DNA of 64,000 nucleotides from positions 2,604,001 to 2,668,000 of the forward strand of contig CP064979.1 of the NCBI GenBank assembly GCA_016699575.1, read 5' to 3'. The stretch is from Flavobacteriales bacterium. GTDB taxonomy: Bacteria; Bacteroidota; Bacteroidia; Flavobacteriales_F; PHOS-HE28. Under the pieces are notes generated by a model that saw nothing but the letters and a program-made list of their open reading frames with translations, did not search any database and had not been told where the DNA came from. The position numbers were made by a program, and so were the translations under genes. The number at the start of each line of letters is the position of its first letter. Within the stretch, counting starts at the first letter, position 1. This document shows, one piece after another, positions 14,982 through 22,064 of the stretch.

Positions 14982-16904
14982 TCAGTACTCGCCGCCCACC
15001 TTCCGGCGTGCCATGCTCTCAGCGGTGCATGCGGGTAGTTTCACGGGAACGGTGACGACCGGCAGGTCCTCGTTCAAGGAGATCATGAAAGCTTCCAACG
15101 CGCGCTTTTCCGTTTCGGACAGGTGGAGACTATCGCTGGAAAGCGTCTGGTTCGGCACATCGAGCCCGCGCCCGGCACCGCCACCGTTGTTGTAGTGGTC
15201 GATCGTTTGCCGCAGCGTGCGGAACACGCCGTTGTGCATGTAGGGCGCCGTGCGTGCGATGTTCCGCAGGCCACCGGTGCGGAAGGCATGGTCCATTTCC
15301 GGTTCCGGCAGCGCATCGAAACGACCGCGGTCCTCGCTGAGCGCGGTGTAGGCCGTATCGGCCGGCGTGCCGATCACTTCGAACTCGTTACTGCCGTACG
15401 GCGGTTTCACCCCGTTGAAGTGCGGCACGAAATGGCAGGTGGCGCACTCGGCCTTGCCCATGAACAGGTTGAACCCGTGCACGACTTCCGCCGGTGCCGC
15501 CGCCTTGCCCTGCATGGCCCTGTCGAACGGCGATAAGCCGGTGCTCTGCCGGGTGTAGAAGTAGGTGATGGCGGAGAGTACGTGGTGCGGTCCGATCCCC
15601 GTCAACCTGGGTGTGTACTTGAGCAGCGGTGTGAAGCCCTTGACGTACTCGGGGCTGCGCTGCACGCGGTCGATCACGGCGGTCATTTCGCCGCCCATTT
15701 CGCGCGCATCGCTGATCACCGCATGTGCTTGTGCGCGCAAGTGCGCGTGCCTGCCATCGTGCATCAGCAAGTGGTTCAGGTCGGCGTTGATGAGCGTGGG
15801 CGCGTTGCGGTCCAGGGTGCCTTGGTGGTCGAACACGATGGGCGTAGCACGCGTGGTGTCGGTGAAGGCCATCGCTGAGGAATGGCACGAGGCACAGCTG
15901 CGCTGTCCGTTCCCGGAAAGGAGCGGGTCGAAGTAGAGCTGGCGTCCGAGCTCTTCTAAGCGCTTCAGGTCTGCAGCATCCGTCACCTGCGCGAACACGC
16001 CCTTGCCATCCTGTGCGCTGTAGAGCCCTTTGCTGAAGAGCTCGCGCTCGGTGGGGCTCAGTGCATAGTCCACCGTGCTGCTGCTGCGCACGCCGTAGCG
16101 AGCTATCATATCCTGCACGGAGCGGTACAACGGTGCCACATGGTTGCGCAGGAAGGTGTACCTGTCAAAGGCGTCAGCATCGTTCGGCGCGGCTTGCACG
16201 AACTCCAATGCGGCCGAGTACAAGCGTTGGTGTTCAGGTGTGATCGGCGTGCTGGGGTAGGTGGCGTTGAAGGCCGCATGCGCTTCCAGTCCCGCGCTCA
16301 ACAAGGCTTCCAGCTCGGGCACCAGCCGGTCGGCGTCCGGGCACTCGAAGCCTGTGGTGTAAATGGCGGCCAGGTTGAGGATCTGCAGTCGTTCGCAGAA
16401 AAGGAAATGGTCAGGCTGGGCCAGCTTGGCCGACAGACCCTTGTAGCGTTGTACAGCTTCTTGGGCAGGGGCCAGGAGCGAGCGAAGGGCTTCACGGGTC
16501 GGATGCTCTTCATCGGTCATGTGAAGCTCGGCCAGGATCAAGCCCGCACCGGTCCGCTTATGCGGGCGTCCGTTCTTCTCGTACGCTTCAGACTCCCACT
16601 CCACCGGTAATGGACCATTGATCGAGCGGTACCCGACCGGATCGAGGTAGCGCAACCAGAGATCGGCGCGCTTCACGGCTAGACGCGCTTCGTGCAGTGA
16701 AGCCAGGATGATGGCGCGCCCGTTCTCCGTGGCCGGATCTTGCGCATCCACGGTGTGCAGCGCCTTCTCCAGCGCTTTATCCACAGCGGTAACGCGTTCA
16801 ATGAAAAGTGTGGGGTAGGCCGCGTCGTTCTCGCGGTAACCGGCGCCGAGGAACGCAGTGCACAGCGCCACCACCGCTCCGATGACCATCCACTTCGCAC
16901 GCAT
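14982..16904 (-). CDS. Di-haem cytochrome c peroxidase / MauG-family protein with helical N-terminal domain
   Basis: About 640 residues, exported (signal MRAKWMVIGAVVALCTAFLGA). Residues from about 30 to 310 form a helical domain of imelysin-like or unknown type. The C-terminal half is a bacterial di-haem peroxidase: CASCH at about 337-341 and CATCH at about 487-491, with LYFDPLLSGNGQRSC, FRTGGLRNIARTAPYMHNGVF and a terminal LEAFMISL. It likely acts in the periplasm as a peroxidase or oxidase. The ATG at 16904 is preferred over 16931 because the -7 box 16911-16918 lies between them. Confidence 0.86.
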   Translation of the reverse strand: MRAKWMVIGAVVALCTAFLGAGYRENDAAYPTLFIERVTAVDKALEKALHTVDAQDPATENGRAIILASLHEARLAVKRADLWLRYLDPVGYRSINGPLPVEWESEAYEKNGRPHKRTGAGLILAELHMTDEEHPTREALRSLLAPAQEAVQRYKGLSAKLAQPDHFLFCERLQILNLAAIYTTGFECPDADRLVPELEALLSAGLEAHAAFNATYPSTPITPEHQRLYSAALEFVQAAPNDADAFDRYTFLRNHVAPLYRSVQDMIARYGVRSSSTVDYALSPTERELFSKGLYSAQDGKGVFAQVTDAADLKRLEELGRQLYFDPLLSGNGQRSCASCHSSAMAFTDTTRATPIVFDHQGTLDRNAPTLINADLNHLLMHDGRHAHLRAQAHAVISDAREMGGEMTAVIDRVQRSPEYVKGFTPLLKYTPRLTGIGPHHVLSAITYFYTRQSTGLSPFDRAMQGKAAAPAEVVHGFNLFMGKAECATCHFVPHFNGVKPPYGSNEFEVIGTPADTAYTALSEDRGRFDALPEPEMDHAFRTGGLRNIARTAPYMHNGVFRTLRQTIDHYNNGGGAGRGLDVPNQTLSSDSLHLSETEKRALEAFMISLNEDLPVVTVPVKLPACTAESMARRKVGGEY

Positions 16905-16910
16905 GGCCGG

Positions 16911-16918
16911 CGAAAGTA
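16911..16918 (-). promoter_or_regulatory. -7 promoter element of the di-haem peroxidase gene
   Basis: Minus strand TACTTTCG, 6 nt upstream of the ATG at 16904; a leaderless transcript is predicted. Confidence 0.5.
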
Positions 16919-17046
16919 CCCCGGCGTCCAACTGTTATGCCTGCCGACTGTCAGTCCATTGTCATAGTGGTAAGCAACCCGCATCAGACCGCAGTTCGGA
17001 AAATCCTTTTCTTGCCGCACGAACGAACGTCATACCCGCCCATTCC

Positions 17047-17418
17047 ATGGACACATCCAATACCGGCCGCATCGATCAGCCTCTTCCACCCTTGGGTGGC
17101 CCTGAGCCCATTCCCAATTCCACCACGGCTCTTGTGCTGGGCATCTTGTCCATTGTGTTCTGCTGGTGCTATGGCGTTATCGGCTTGACGCTCGGGATCG
17201 TGGCCTTGGTGCTGGCGAACAAAGGCAGGAAGCTCGATGCCCAGAACCCGGGCTTTTACACCCCTGGCTCGCGCAACAACCTGAACGCCGGACGTGTCTG
17301 CGGGATCATCGGCATTTGCCTCTCGTCGATCTACGTCGTGTTCCTTATCATCTACGTCTTCATCATCGGAGCTGCGTTTATGACCCTGCCTTTGCAGGAG
17401 CTCATGAACCAGCAGTAG
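17047..17418 (+). CDS. Small DUF4190/CCC-motif-like membrane protein
   Basis: 123 residues: a Pro-rich N-terminal tail, a first membrane segment (ALVLGILSIVFCWCYGVIGLTLGIVALVLA), a polar loop with NPGFYTPGSRNNLNAGRVCG, and a second segment (IIGICLSSIYVVFLIIYVFIIG). The loop pattern N-x-G-R and the FCWCYG segment match small membrane proteins common in Bacteroidota annotated as CCC-motif or DUF4190 proteins. The function is unknown. DUF2752 follows 39 nt downstream; in Bacteroidota these two families are commonly neighbours, which supports both calls. Confidence 0.75.
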   Translation: MDTSNTGRIDQPLPPLGGPEPIPNSTTALVLGILSIVFCWCYGVIGLTLGIVALVLANKGRKLDAQNPGFYTPGSRNNLNAGRVCGIIGICLSSIYVVFLIIYVFIIGAAFMTLPLQELMNQQ

Positions 17419-17457
17419 TTCTGGAATGGATGGTCGAAGCTTTCGACGCACTGTCCA

Positions 17458-17748
17458 ATGGATGAGCTGGAGCAGCACTTGTTGCCGTGCTTCTACAAGC
17501 AATACTTCGGCGTTGATTGCCCGGGTTGCGGCATGCAACGATCAATGGTCGCTCTGCTGGAGGGCAACTTCTCCGAGAGTTTCCACTTGTTCCCTGCGTT
17601 GGTCCCGATGATGGTCATGCTGGGCTTCCTCGCCCTGCACTTGGTGTTCAAGTTCGAGCGGGGCGGCACCTGGTTGAAGTACATGTTCATCGGTGTAGCG
17701 GCCATCGTTACGGTGAACTATGTGTGGAAGATGGTGTGCGCGCAGTAG
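17458..17748 (+). CDS. DUF2752 family membrane protein
   Basis: 96 residues. The N-terminal CFYKQYFGVDCPGCGMQRSMVALLEG holds the DUF2752 signature G-x-x-CPGCG-x-x-R, followed by two hydrophobic helices (LVPMMVMLGFLALHLVF and YMFIGVAAIVTVNYVW). DUF2752 proteins are small inner-membrane proteins of unknown function. It is probably co-transcribed with the preceding membrane protein (39 nt gap). About 660 nt without a convincing gene follow. Confidence 0.85.
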   Translation: MDELEQHLLPCFYKQYFGVDCPGCGMQRSMVALLEGNFSESFHLFPALVPMMVMLGFLALHLVFKFERGGTWLKYMFIGVAAIVTVNYVWKMVCAQ

Positions 17749-17856
17749 GAACGGCCGATTGGTTGTGCTGGCTATCGGCACAGGCTCAACTTCCCACAGC
17801 GCCAGGTCTTTCGCGACGGAGTGGTTCCATTGAACGTGCCTGACGGTCTCTATTGT

Positions 17857-18045
17857 CAGGTGGAGCGTGTCTTGGGGCGGAGTGAGGGCTTCTCGCACGG
17901 CGCTGACCTTGTCCTTTTAGGGGCGGAGATCTTCTTGGAAGGCTTGAAGAGCTTGTTGTCAAGGGCGGAGGGCTTCTTGGAAAGGGCGATGAGGTTGTTG
18001 GGAGGGTGGGAGTGGATGTTTTGTCAGGGAGAGAGGCTTTTGGAG
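17857..18045 (+). repeat. Nine in-phase degenerate 21-nt tandem repeats
   Basis: Nine consecutive 21-nt units with no insertions or deletions: starts at 17857, 17878, 17899, 17920, 17941, 17962, 17983, 18004 and 18025. A typical unit is AGGGCGGAGGGCTTCTTGGA plus A (17962-17982). Read in the frame of an open stretch at 17821-18189 they give heptads of the form R/G-A-E-x-hydrophobic-L-E, so the array could be a small coding sequence or a non-coding minisatellite. No promoter or start signal clearly supports translation. Confidence 0.75.
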
Positions 18046-18079
18046 CGGTGTGCGAGCGTTTGCCAACACCAAGTCGTTT

Positions 18080-18104
18080 CCACCTTTTGCTCGCCAAAAG
18101 GTGG
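18080..18104. repeat. Perfect 10-bp-stem hairpin
   Basis: CCACCTTTTG (18080-18089), 5-nt loop, CAAAAGGTGG (18095-18104). It is the first of a series of hairpins filling this gene-free stretch. Confidence 0.6.
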
Positions 18105-18117
18105 AGCCAAAAGGCGC

Positions 18118-18245
18118 CCACGATCAAAGCACTGGCCCAGCCCACGCAAGGCCCACGCACGGCCTTCGGGCTGGGCCGTGCCGCGCTGATCGTGGACATC
18201 CCCGCACGACTGCCTGCCGAGGCAAACACGCGAGGGCAAGCGGGG
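18118..18245. other. Multi-stem structured element in gene-free region
   Basis: Nested complementary segments form one long interrupted stem: CCACGATCA (18118-18126) with TGATCGTGG (18187-18195), GGCCCAGCCC (18134-18143) with GGGCTGGGCC (18168-18177), and AAGGCC (18148-18153) with GGCCTT (18161-18166). A second stem, CCCCGC (18200-18205) with GCGGGG (18240-18245), encloses TGCCT/AGGCA (18211-18224). It could be a mobile palindromic repeat or a structured RNA; the sequence alone cannot decide. Confidence 0.55.
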
Positions 18246-18349
18246 TAATACAGGGTACCGGTGACGCTGCTTTGTTAAATGGTACCGTTGCTGAGATCGG
18301 GTGGCGGAAATGCACGGTGGGCGTGGGTTTGGACGTTGATGAGTGCGAG

Positions 18350-18392
18350 CCCGGGCATTGTGCCCGGGAACCGAAGGGCGGCCGGACCGCCC
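18350..18392 (+). other. Two consecutive hairpins in the leader of the 228-aa gene
   Basis: CCCGGGCA (18350-18357) pairs with TGCCCGGG (18361-18368) over a 3-nt loop, then GGGCGG (18376-18381) pairs with CCGCCC (18387-18392) over a 5-nt loop. The second ends 16 nt before the ATG at 18409. They resemble the palindromes in the ribosomal operon spacers. Confidence 0.5.
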
Positions 18393-18408
18393 AGTAAAAC
18401 CAAGTACC

Positions 18409-19095
18409 ATGAAGAAGACCGCTGAGAACCGCATGAGCATGTTCTATGCGGTGGAGGGGGTGTGCGACAAGCACACGCTCGTGTGGACCCCTTTGGTGCC
18501 CTACGCCACGGCCGTGGGCGAACTGAAGGACAAGATCCTGTTGTTGGAGGACGCTGTGCAGCTGCAGGAAAGCGAGCTGAAGGGCTACGCCGAGGACAAG
18601 CGGCACAAGAAGGAGGCGATGGTGGACAAGACCCTTGAGGTTGCGCAGGCCACCTACGCCTTGGCGGTGGACAAAGGCGACGATGTGCTGAAGGCCCAAA
18701 TGGACCACAGCCGCAGCGACCTGCTGCTGGGCCGCGATACGGTGGTGGGCCAACGCTGCCAGGACGTGCACGACCTGGCCAATGCGGTGGTGGTGCAACT
18801 GGCGCCGTACGGCATACTGCCCGCCGACATGACCGCGCTACAAACGGCCATTAACGCCTACGTGACGGTGGTGGACGCACCGCGTGTGGCGGTGACCGTG
18901 CGCAAAGGCGCCACGACGGCCATTGACAAGTTGGTGACGGAAGCCACGGCGATCCTGACCGAGCGGATGGACAAGCTGATGGTGGAGTTCAAGAGCAGCG
19001 CGCCGGACTTTTGGCAGCAGTACTTCGATGCCCGGATCATTGTGGATCTGGGCGGGAAGGAAGAGGACGAAGAACCGCCGCCGCCTACGCCTTAA
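18409..19095 (+). CDS. Hypothetical protein, helical, cytoplasmic
   Basis: 228 residues starting MKKTAENRMSMFYAVEGVCD, with no signal peptide or membrane segment. It is mostly helical: charged amphipathic stretches (VGELKDKILLLEDAVQLQESELKGYAEDK, ATTAIDKLVTEATAILTERMDKLMVEF, each longer than shown in the protein) and a Pro/Glu-rich tail ending in four consecutive prolines. Proteins with this length and N-terminus recur in Bacteroidota genomes but I know no function for them. The ATG at 18409 starts after two leader hairpins, and a strong terminator follows, so it is a single-gene unit. Confidence 0.72.
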   Translation: MKKTAENRMSMFYAVEGVCDKHTLVWTPLVPYATAVGELKDKILLLEDAVQLQESELKGYAEDKRHKKEAMVDKTLEVAQATYALAVDKGDDVLKAQMDHSRSDLLLGRDTVVGQRCQDVHDLANAVVVQLAPYGILPADMTALQTAINAYVTVVDAPRVAVTVRKGATTAIDKLVTEATAILTERMDKLMVEFKSSAPDFWQQYFDARIIVDLGGKEEDEEPPPPTP

Positions 19096-19170
19096 GGCGG
19101 TGATGTGGAAGCCCGCGCAGAAGACAGCTGCGCAGGGCACACGCCAACAAGTGGCCCTGTTGGCGGCGGC

Positions 19171-19194
19171 AAGGCCCGGTGAAAGCCGGGCCTT
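19171..19194 (+). terminator. Rho-independent terminator after the 228-aa gene
   Basis: AAGGCCCGG (19171-19179) and CCGGGCCTT (19186-19194) form a 9-bp stem followed by GTTGTT. A weaker stem GCCAACA/TGTTGGC (19143-19164) precedes it. From here to 19446 I see no gene, only a short CGTCCC/GGGACG hairpin (19270-19285). Confidence 0.7.
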
Positions 19195-19447
19195 GTTGTT
19201 CGTGTGAGGATTTCGGATACGTTTGGATTGACCATGCACAGGACAGGAGGCGGGCCAGAGGCCATAGAGCGTCCCGGTAGGGACGGGGACTTACTCGGGC
19301 AAGACTCGGGCGCGTTCAATGGACAACGTTCGAGCGTTTGCGGGGCCTGGAGTGTGGGCGTTTCGCTTTATAGCCGTTGTTGGCTGGCTTTACGAAACCC
19401 CCTTCCTCACCCAAGCCCGGATATTGACGCAATGCGTTAACCCTCAG

Positions 19448-21353
19448 TTACCTGCAAGGCTAAAAAACGACACGACAATGAAGAAACTAACTGTAATAAT
19501 ATTGACTTTCTCTTTTGCATTGACTGCATTAGGACAGACATTTGAACCTCAAATTTTAATTTTGACACCAAATGAGTTCAAGTACGAAAAAACTTTTGAT
19601 AAGGAGATAAAATCAGCTAACAAAGAACTCTCAAAAAGACCAAAGAATTCCGAACAAACCGACTTTGTAAAATCAGAAGAATTTAAAAAGCAGCCTGACA
19701 ACATTCAAAGAATAACGCTTTCTGAAATCAGCTTTTCAGAGAAACTTGACTTTTCAAAACAAGCAAGTTTTATTGCACAGCAGTATTTAGCTTATCGTTT
19801 TTATGAACGTTTTCCAAATTTGCTCATTCTACTTTCTAATAACAAATCAAATGGCAGTCCGACAGAATTAAAGAAAATCGCAGACAGTGATAAAATTCAG
19901 TATGTTCTAAATTTTCCACGAATAGAACTTTATAAAAGAGACGGGATTAGTTTTGCGAAAATAACCGTTCAGCTATATGACAATTCTTCTCAAACCTTTC
20001 TAATAAATACCGAATATGAAGGAGATTGGACAAACCCAGGTTTTGAATTTGCTTGTACTGACAAATCTATTGACTGCACAATTAGCAACGCCTTATCAAA
20101 AGCACTTGGAGATGTAATTTATCAAGTAGCTTCAAACAGTCCGACAATAAAAAGAGACCGAGAACTTGCACAACTTCGTTTTGACGAGCTTGTTTCAAAG
20201 TATTATTCAAATACTAACAACAAGGAGTTTTTAAAACCAATAATTACTCAGCCTGACAGCAATATTGTGTTAAAAGACCAATATCAAATTTTGATAGACC
20301 CTTCACAAACTAAGTTTGTTGCCTTTTTCATAGAACAAGTTTCTGCGCAGGACTTCAAAGCTATGAAAGACAACAAGAGAGATAAAAATGTAAATATCAT
20401 ATCAAGCAAAGACATTAAAGATGAAGGTTTCTTAGATGATATTCCACAAACTTATGCTTACATTGTTAAGGGTGTAAAACATAATGAAAAGTGGTATTAC
20501 GAAAAATCAAATGTTACTTACTTTGAAGCAAAAACTCTTGAAGAAGGCAAACAGAAATATTTTTACAACCTTAATAAATGGAACTTTTTCAAAGAGAACT
20601 CAACTGAATTTAATCCTGACTTTTGGGAAACGAGTCTATTCAAAAAAGTCAAAGACTTAAAACAAGAACCTGATTGGGACAAATACGGTGAAACTATATG
20701 GAAAACTCAAGAAGTAAACGACCGTCCTTATATTGGTCATTATGAAATTGTCGCCAATCAACTAAAAAAAGATGCTTCAGCGAAATCAGAAAACTTTGAC
20801 CGAAAAATAATTGAAGAAATAACACGACCACTTTCTGAAAAAATCAAGATAGAAGGAAATTACGAGATTGTTTCTCTAAAACAAATGTCAAAGGACTATT
20901 TGTTAATCTACCCTACGGACAAATCAATTATACTGACCCCTATTAAAGTCAAAGAAAAAGATGGAGAAATGTTTATAAGATACTTTGTTCTTATTCCAAA
21001 CAAAGACAGTTATGACATTTATGAATGGAATTACTTAGACCCGAAAAAATTTAAGAACTCGCAATTGGGACCGAGTTTTATGGACCAAATCAATACTTTG
21101 ACAACTTGGAATTTTTCATACAAAAATTTAGACGACAAAGATTTTTGGGAAAAGTATGTATTATTAAAAGTAGGTGACAACTATAAATACCTAACCAAAA
21201 GACAATGACAACAAAGAGAAGCCCAGCAGGTAACAGCACCTACCCAAAAGTGGCGGTTCAGTGGTTAAATCAAGCTTTGTGCTTTTATCAAAGTTTGTGC
21301 TTGGTTGACAGTGAAGTGCTTCGAAATCGCCACCTTCGGGTAGCTGCAAAACG
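19448..21353 (+). mobile_element. Integron-like gene cassette 1 (AT-rich)
   Basis: The left boundary is GTTACCTGC at 19447-19455. The segment ends in the attC-like site whose inner arm GCAGGTAAC (21226-21234) is the exact 9-nt reverse complement of that left boundary, as integron recombination requires for R'' and R' of one circular cassette. It carries a single AT-rich gene in a GC-rich chromosome. No integrase gene lies in the window, and I see no attC site to the left of 19447. Confidence 0.65.
19478..21208 (+). CDS. Exported hypothetical protein carried by cassette 1
   Basis: 576 residues with a signal peptide (MKKLTVIILTFSFALTALGQ). The mature protein is Lys/Asn/Asp-rich, with many short charged and aromatic segments (RFYERFPNLLILL, YVLNFPRIELYKRDGISFAK, YAYIVKGVKHNEKWYYEKS), and looks like a large periplasmic or outer-membrane-associated protein. 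I recognise no domain. The ATG at 19478 gives the signal peptide directly; the frame is open further upstream, but through GC-rich sequence outside the cassette. Codon use is strongly AT-rich, unlike all neighbours, which marks recent transfer. It lies 31 nt inside the cassette boundary. It is unusually long for cassette cargo. Confidence 0.8.
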   Translation: MKKLTVIILTFSFALTALGQTFEPQILILTPNEFKYEKTFDKEIKSANKELSKRPKNSEQTDFVKSEEFKKQPDNIQRITLSEISFSEKLDFSKQASFIAQQYLAYRFYERFPNLLILLSNNKSNGSPTELKKIADSDKIQYVLNFPRIELYKRDGISFAKITVQLYDNSSQTFLINTEYEGDWTNPGFEFACTDKSIDCTISNALSKALGDVIYQVASNSPTIKRDRELAQLRFDELVSKYYSNTNNKEFLKPIITQPDSNIVLKDQYQILIDPSQTKFVAFFIEQVSAQDFKAMKDNKRDKNVNIISSKDIKDEGFLDDIPQTYAYIVKGVKHNEKWYYEKSNVTYFEAKTLEEGKQKYFYNLNKWNFFKENSTEFNPDFWETSLFKKVKDLKQEPDWDKYGETIWKTQEVNDRPYIGHYEIVANQLKKDASAKSENFDRKIIEEITRPLSEKIKIEGNYEIVSLKQMSKDYLLIYPTDKSIILTPIKVKEKDGEMFIRYFVLIPNKDSYDIYEWNYLDPKKFKNSQLGPSFMDQINTLTTWNFSYKNLDDKDFWEKYVLLKVGDNYKYLTKRQ

Positions 21354-21359
21354 TTATAG
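21226..21359 (+). repeat. attC-like recombination site 1
   Basis: About 134 bp. Outer arm GCAGGTAAC (21226-21234), then CAGC, CCTACCC (21239-21245), AAAA and GTGGCG (21250-21255). About 70 bp of AT-rich variable sequence follow, then CGCCAC (21328-21333), CTTC, GGGTAGCTG (21338-21346), CAAAAC and GTTATAG (21353-21359). The arms pair into the folded R''-L''/L'-R' hairpin expected of an attC site, and the length is in the attC range. The same architecture recurs at 21919-22053. Confidence 0.7.
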
Positions 21360-22047
21360 GGCATTTTAAAAGACTACAAAAGCACGACAAAAATGATAGT
21401 TCGGAGGGAAAAATATTCATACAATCCAATAATGCAAAACCTTATTTTTTCTAAATTTGGAAAGACATTGAAAAATAATTTTTAGGTCAATTCGATTAAC
21501 ACAATAAAAAAGAAAATATGAACACAACGTTGAGACATTTAATATTTCTTCTTCTAGTAACTGCATTTTTAAGCTCTTGCGAAAAAGAGACTATTATTGA
21601 TTACTATATAGATAACCAATCCTCAACCTCGATTTCTATAGATGGAACTGATATTATTCATTCGGTGGATATAGACTATACTATATCTGAAAATGAAAAA
21701 ATGAAAATCACTAATTGGTCAAAACGAGGTATTCAATCCGACTTATTTGAACCTACGACAATGTTTGGAAATGATTTGCTAATTATTAATTCCAATAGTG
21801 ATACACTTCAGAAAGATTATAAACTCTTGTCGAATTGGCAATCTAGTGTGGACGACGAAAGAAAAACTGTTTCTCACGACTATATTTTAGTAATAACAGA
21901 TGCAGACTTCTAAAAAACGCCCTATAACAGCACCTACCCAAAAGGCGGGGTTTCGTGTTCTAAAGACAGTTTTGTGGTTAATCAAACATTAGTTTTTCAA
22001 ATCAGGTTTTGTGGTAAAAGTCCCGCCCTTCGGGTAGCTGCAAACCG
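21354..22047 (+). mobile_element. Integron-like gene cassette 2 (AT-rich)
   Basis: It begins with GTTATAGGGC (21353-21362) and ends in the second attC-like site, whose outer arm GCCCTATAAC (21919-21928) is the exact 10-nt reverse complement of that start. It contains one small lipoprotein gene and about 155 nt of AT-rich leader in which I see no other gene. Cassettes 1 and 2 are head-to-tail, with cargo in the same direction. Confidence 0.68.
21518..21913 (+). CDS. Putative lipoprotein carried by cassette 2
   Basis: 131 residues with a lipoprotein signal: MNTTLRHLIFLLLVTAFLSSC ends in the lipobox LSSC, so the mature protein starts at Cys21 and is probably anchored in the outer or inner membrane. 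The mature 110 residues are beta-rich and acidic (YYIDNQSSTSISIDGTD, KDYKLLSNWQSSVDDE, HDYILVITDADF), a small immunoglobulin-like or beta-sandwich type of sequence. I recognise no family. The AT-rich codon use matches the cassette 1 gene. The stop lies 6 nt before the attC-like site, a normal spacing for cassette genes. Confidence 0.78.
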   Translation: MNTTLRHLIFLLLVTAFLSSCEKETIIDYYIDNQSSTSISIDGTDIIHSVDIDYTISENEKMKITNWSKRGIQSDLFEPTTMFGNDLLIINSNSDTLQKDYKLLSNWQSSVDDERKTVSHDYILVITDADF

Positions 22048-22053
22048 TTAGCG
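21919..22053 (+). repeat. attC-like recombination site 2
   Basis: 135 bp with the same plan as site 1: GCCCTATAAC (21919-21928), CAGC, CCTACCC (21933-21939), AAAA and GGCGGG (21944-21949). About 72 bp follow, sharing GTGGTTAA...TCAA with site 1, then CCCGCC (22022-22027), CTTC, GGGTAGCTG (22032-22040), CAAACC and GTTAGCG (22047-22053). The inner stem has changed on both sides relative to site 1 (GTGGCG/CGCCAC to GGCGGG/CCCGCC), so pairing is conserved while sequence is not. Confidence 0.7.
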
Positions 22054-22064
22054 GTCGTTTGTTT

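Noticed and set aside
17857..18045. Possible CRISPR array
   Set aside because: The 21-nt units are contiguous with no spacers and are degenerate; no cas genes are present.
17821..18189. 122-residue open frame over the 21-nt repeats as a confident gene
   Set aside because: It has no promoter box, and the second half runs through hairpins. It is kept as a hypothesis in the findings, not as a CDS.
19312..19446. attI or a further attC site to the left of cassette 1
   Set aside because: I could not find the CCTACCC/GGGTAG arms or a convincing hairpin ending at 19447, so no site is claimed.
19448..22053. AT-rich island as prophage or transposon
   Set aside because: No phage, transposase or recombinase genes and no terminal inverted repeats were seen. 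The boundaries instead match integron cassette rules.
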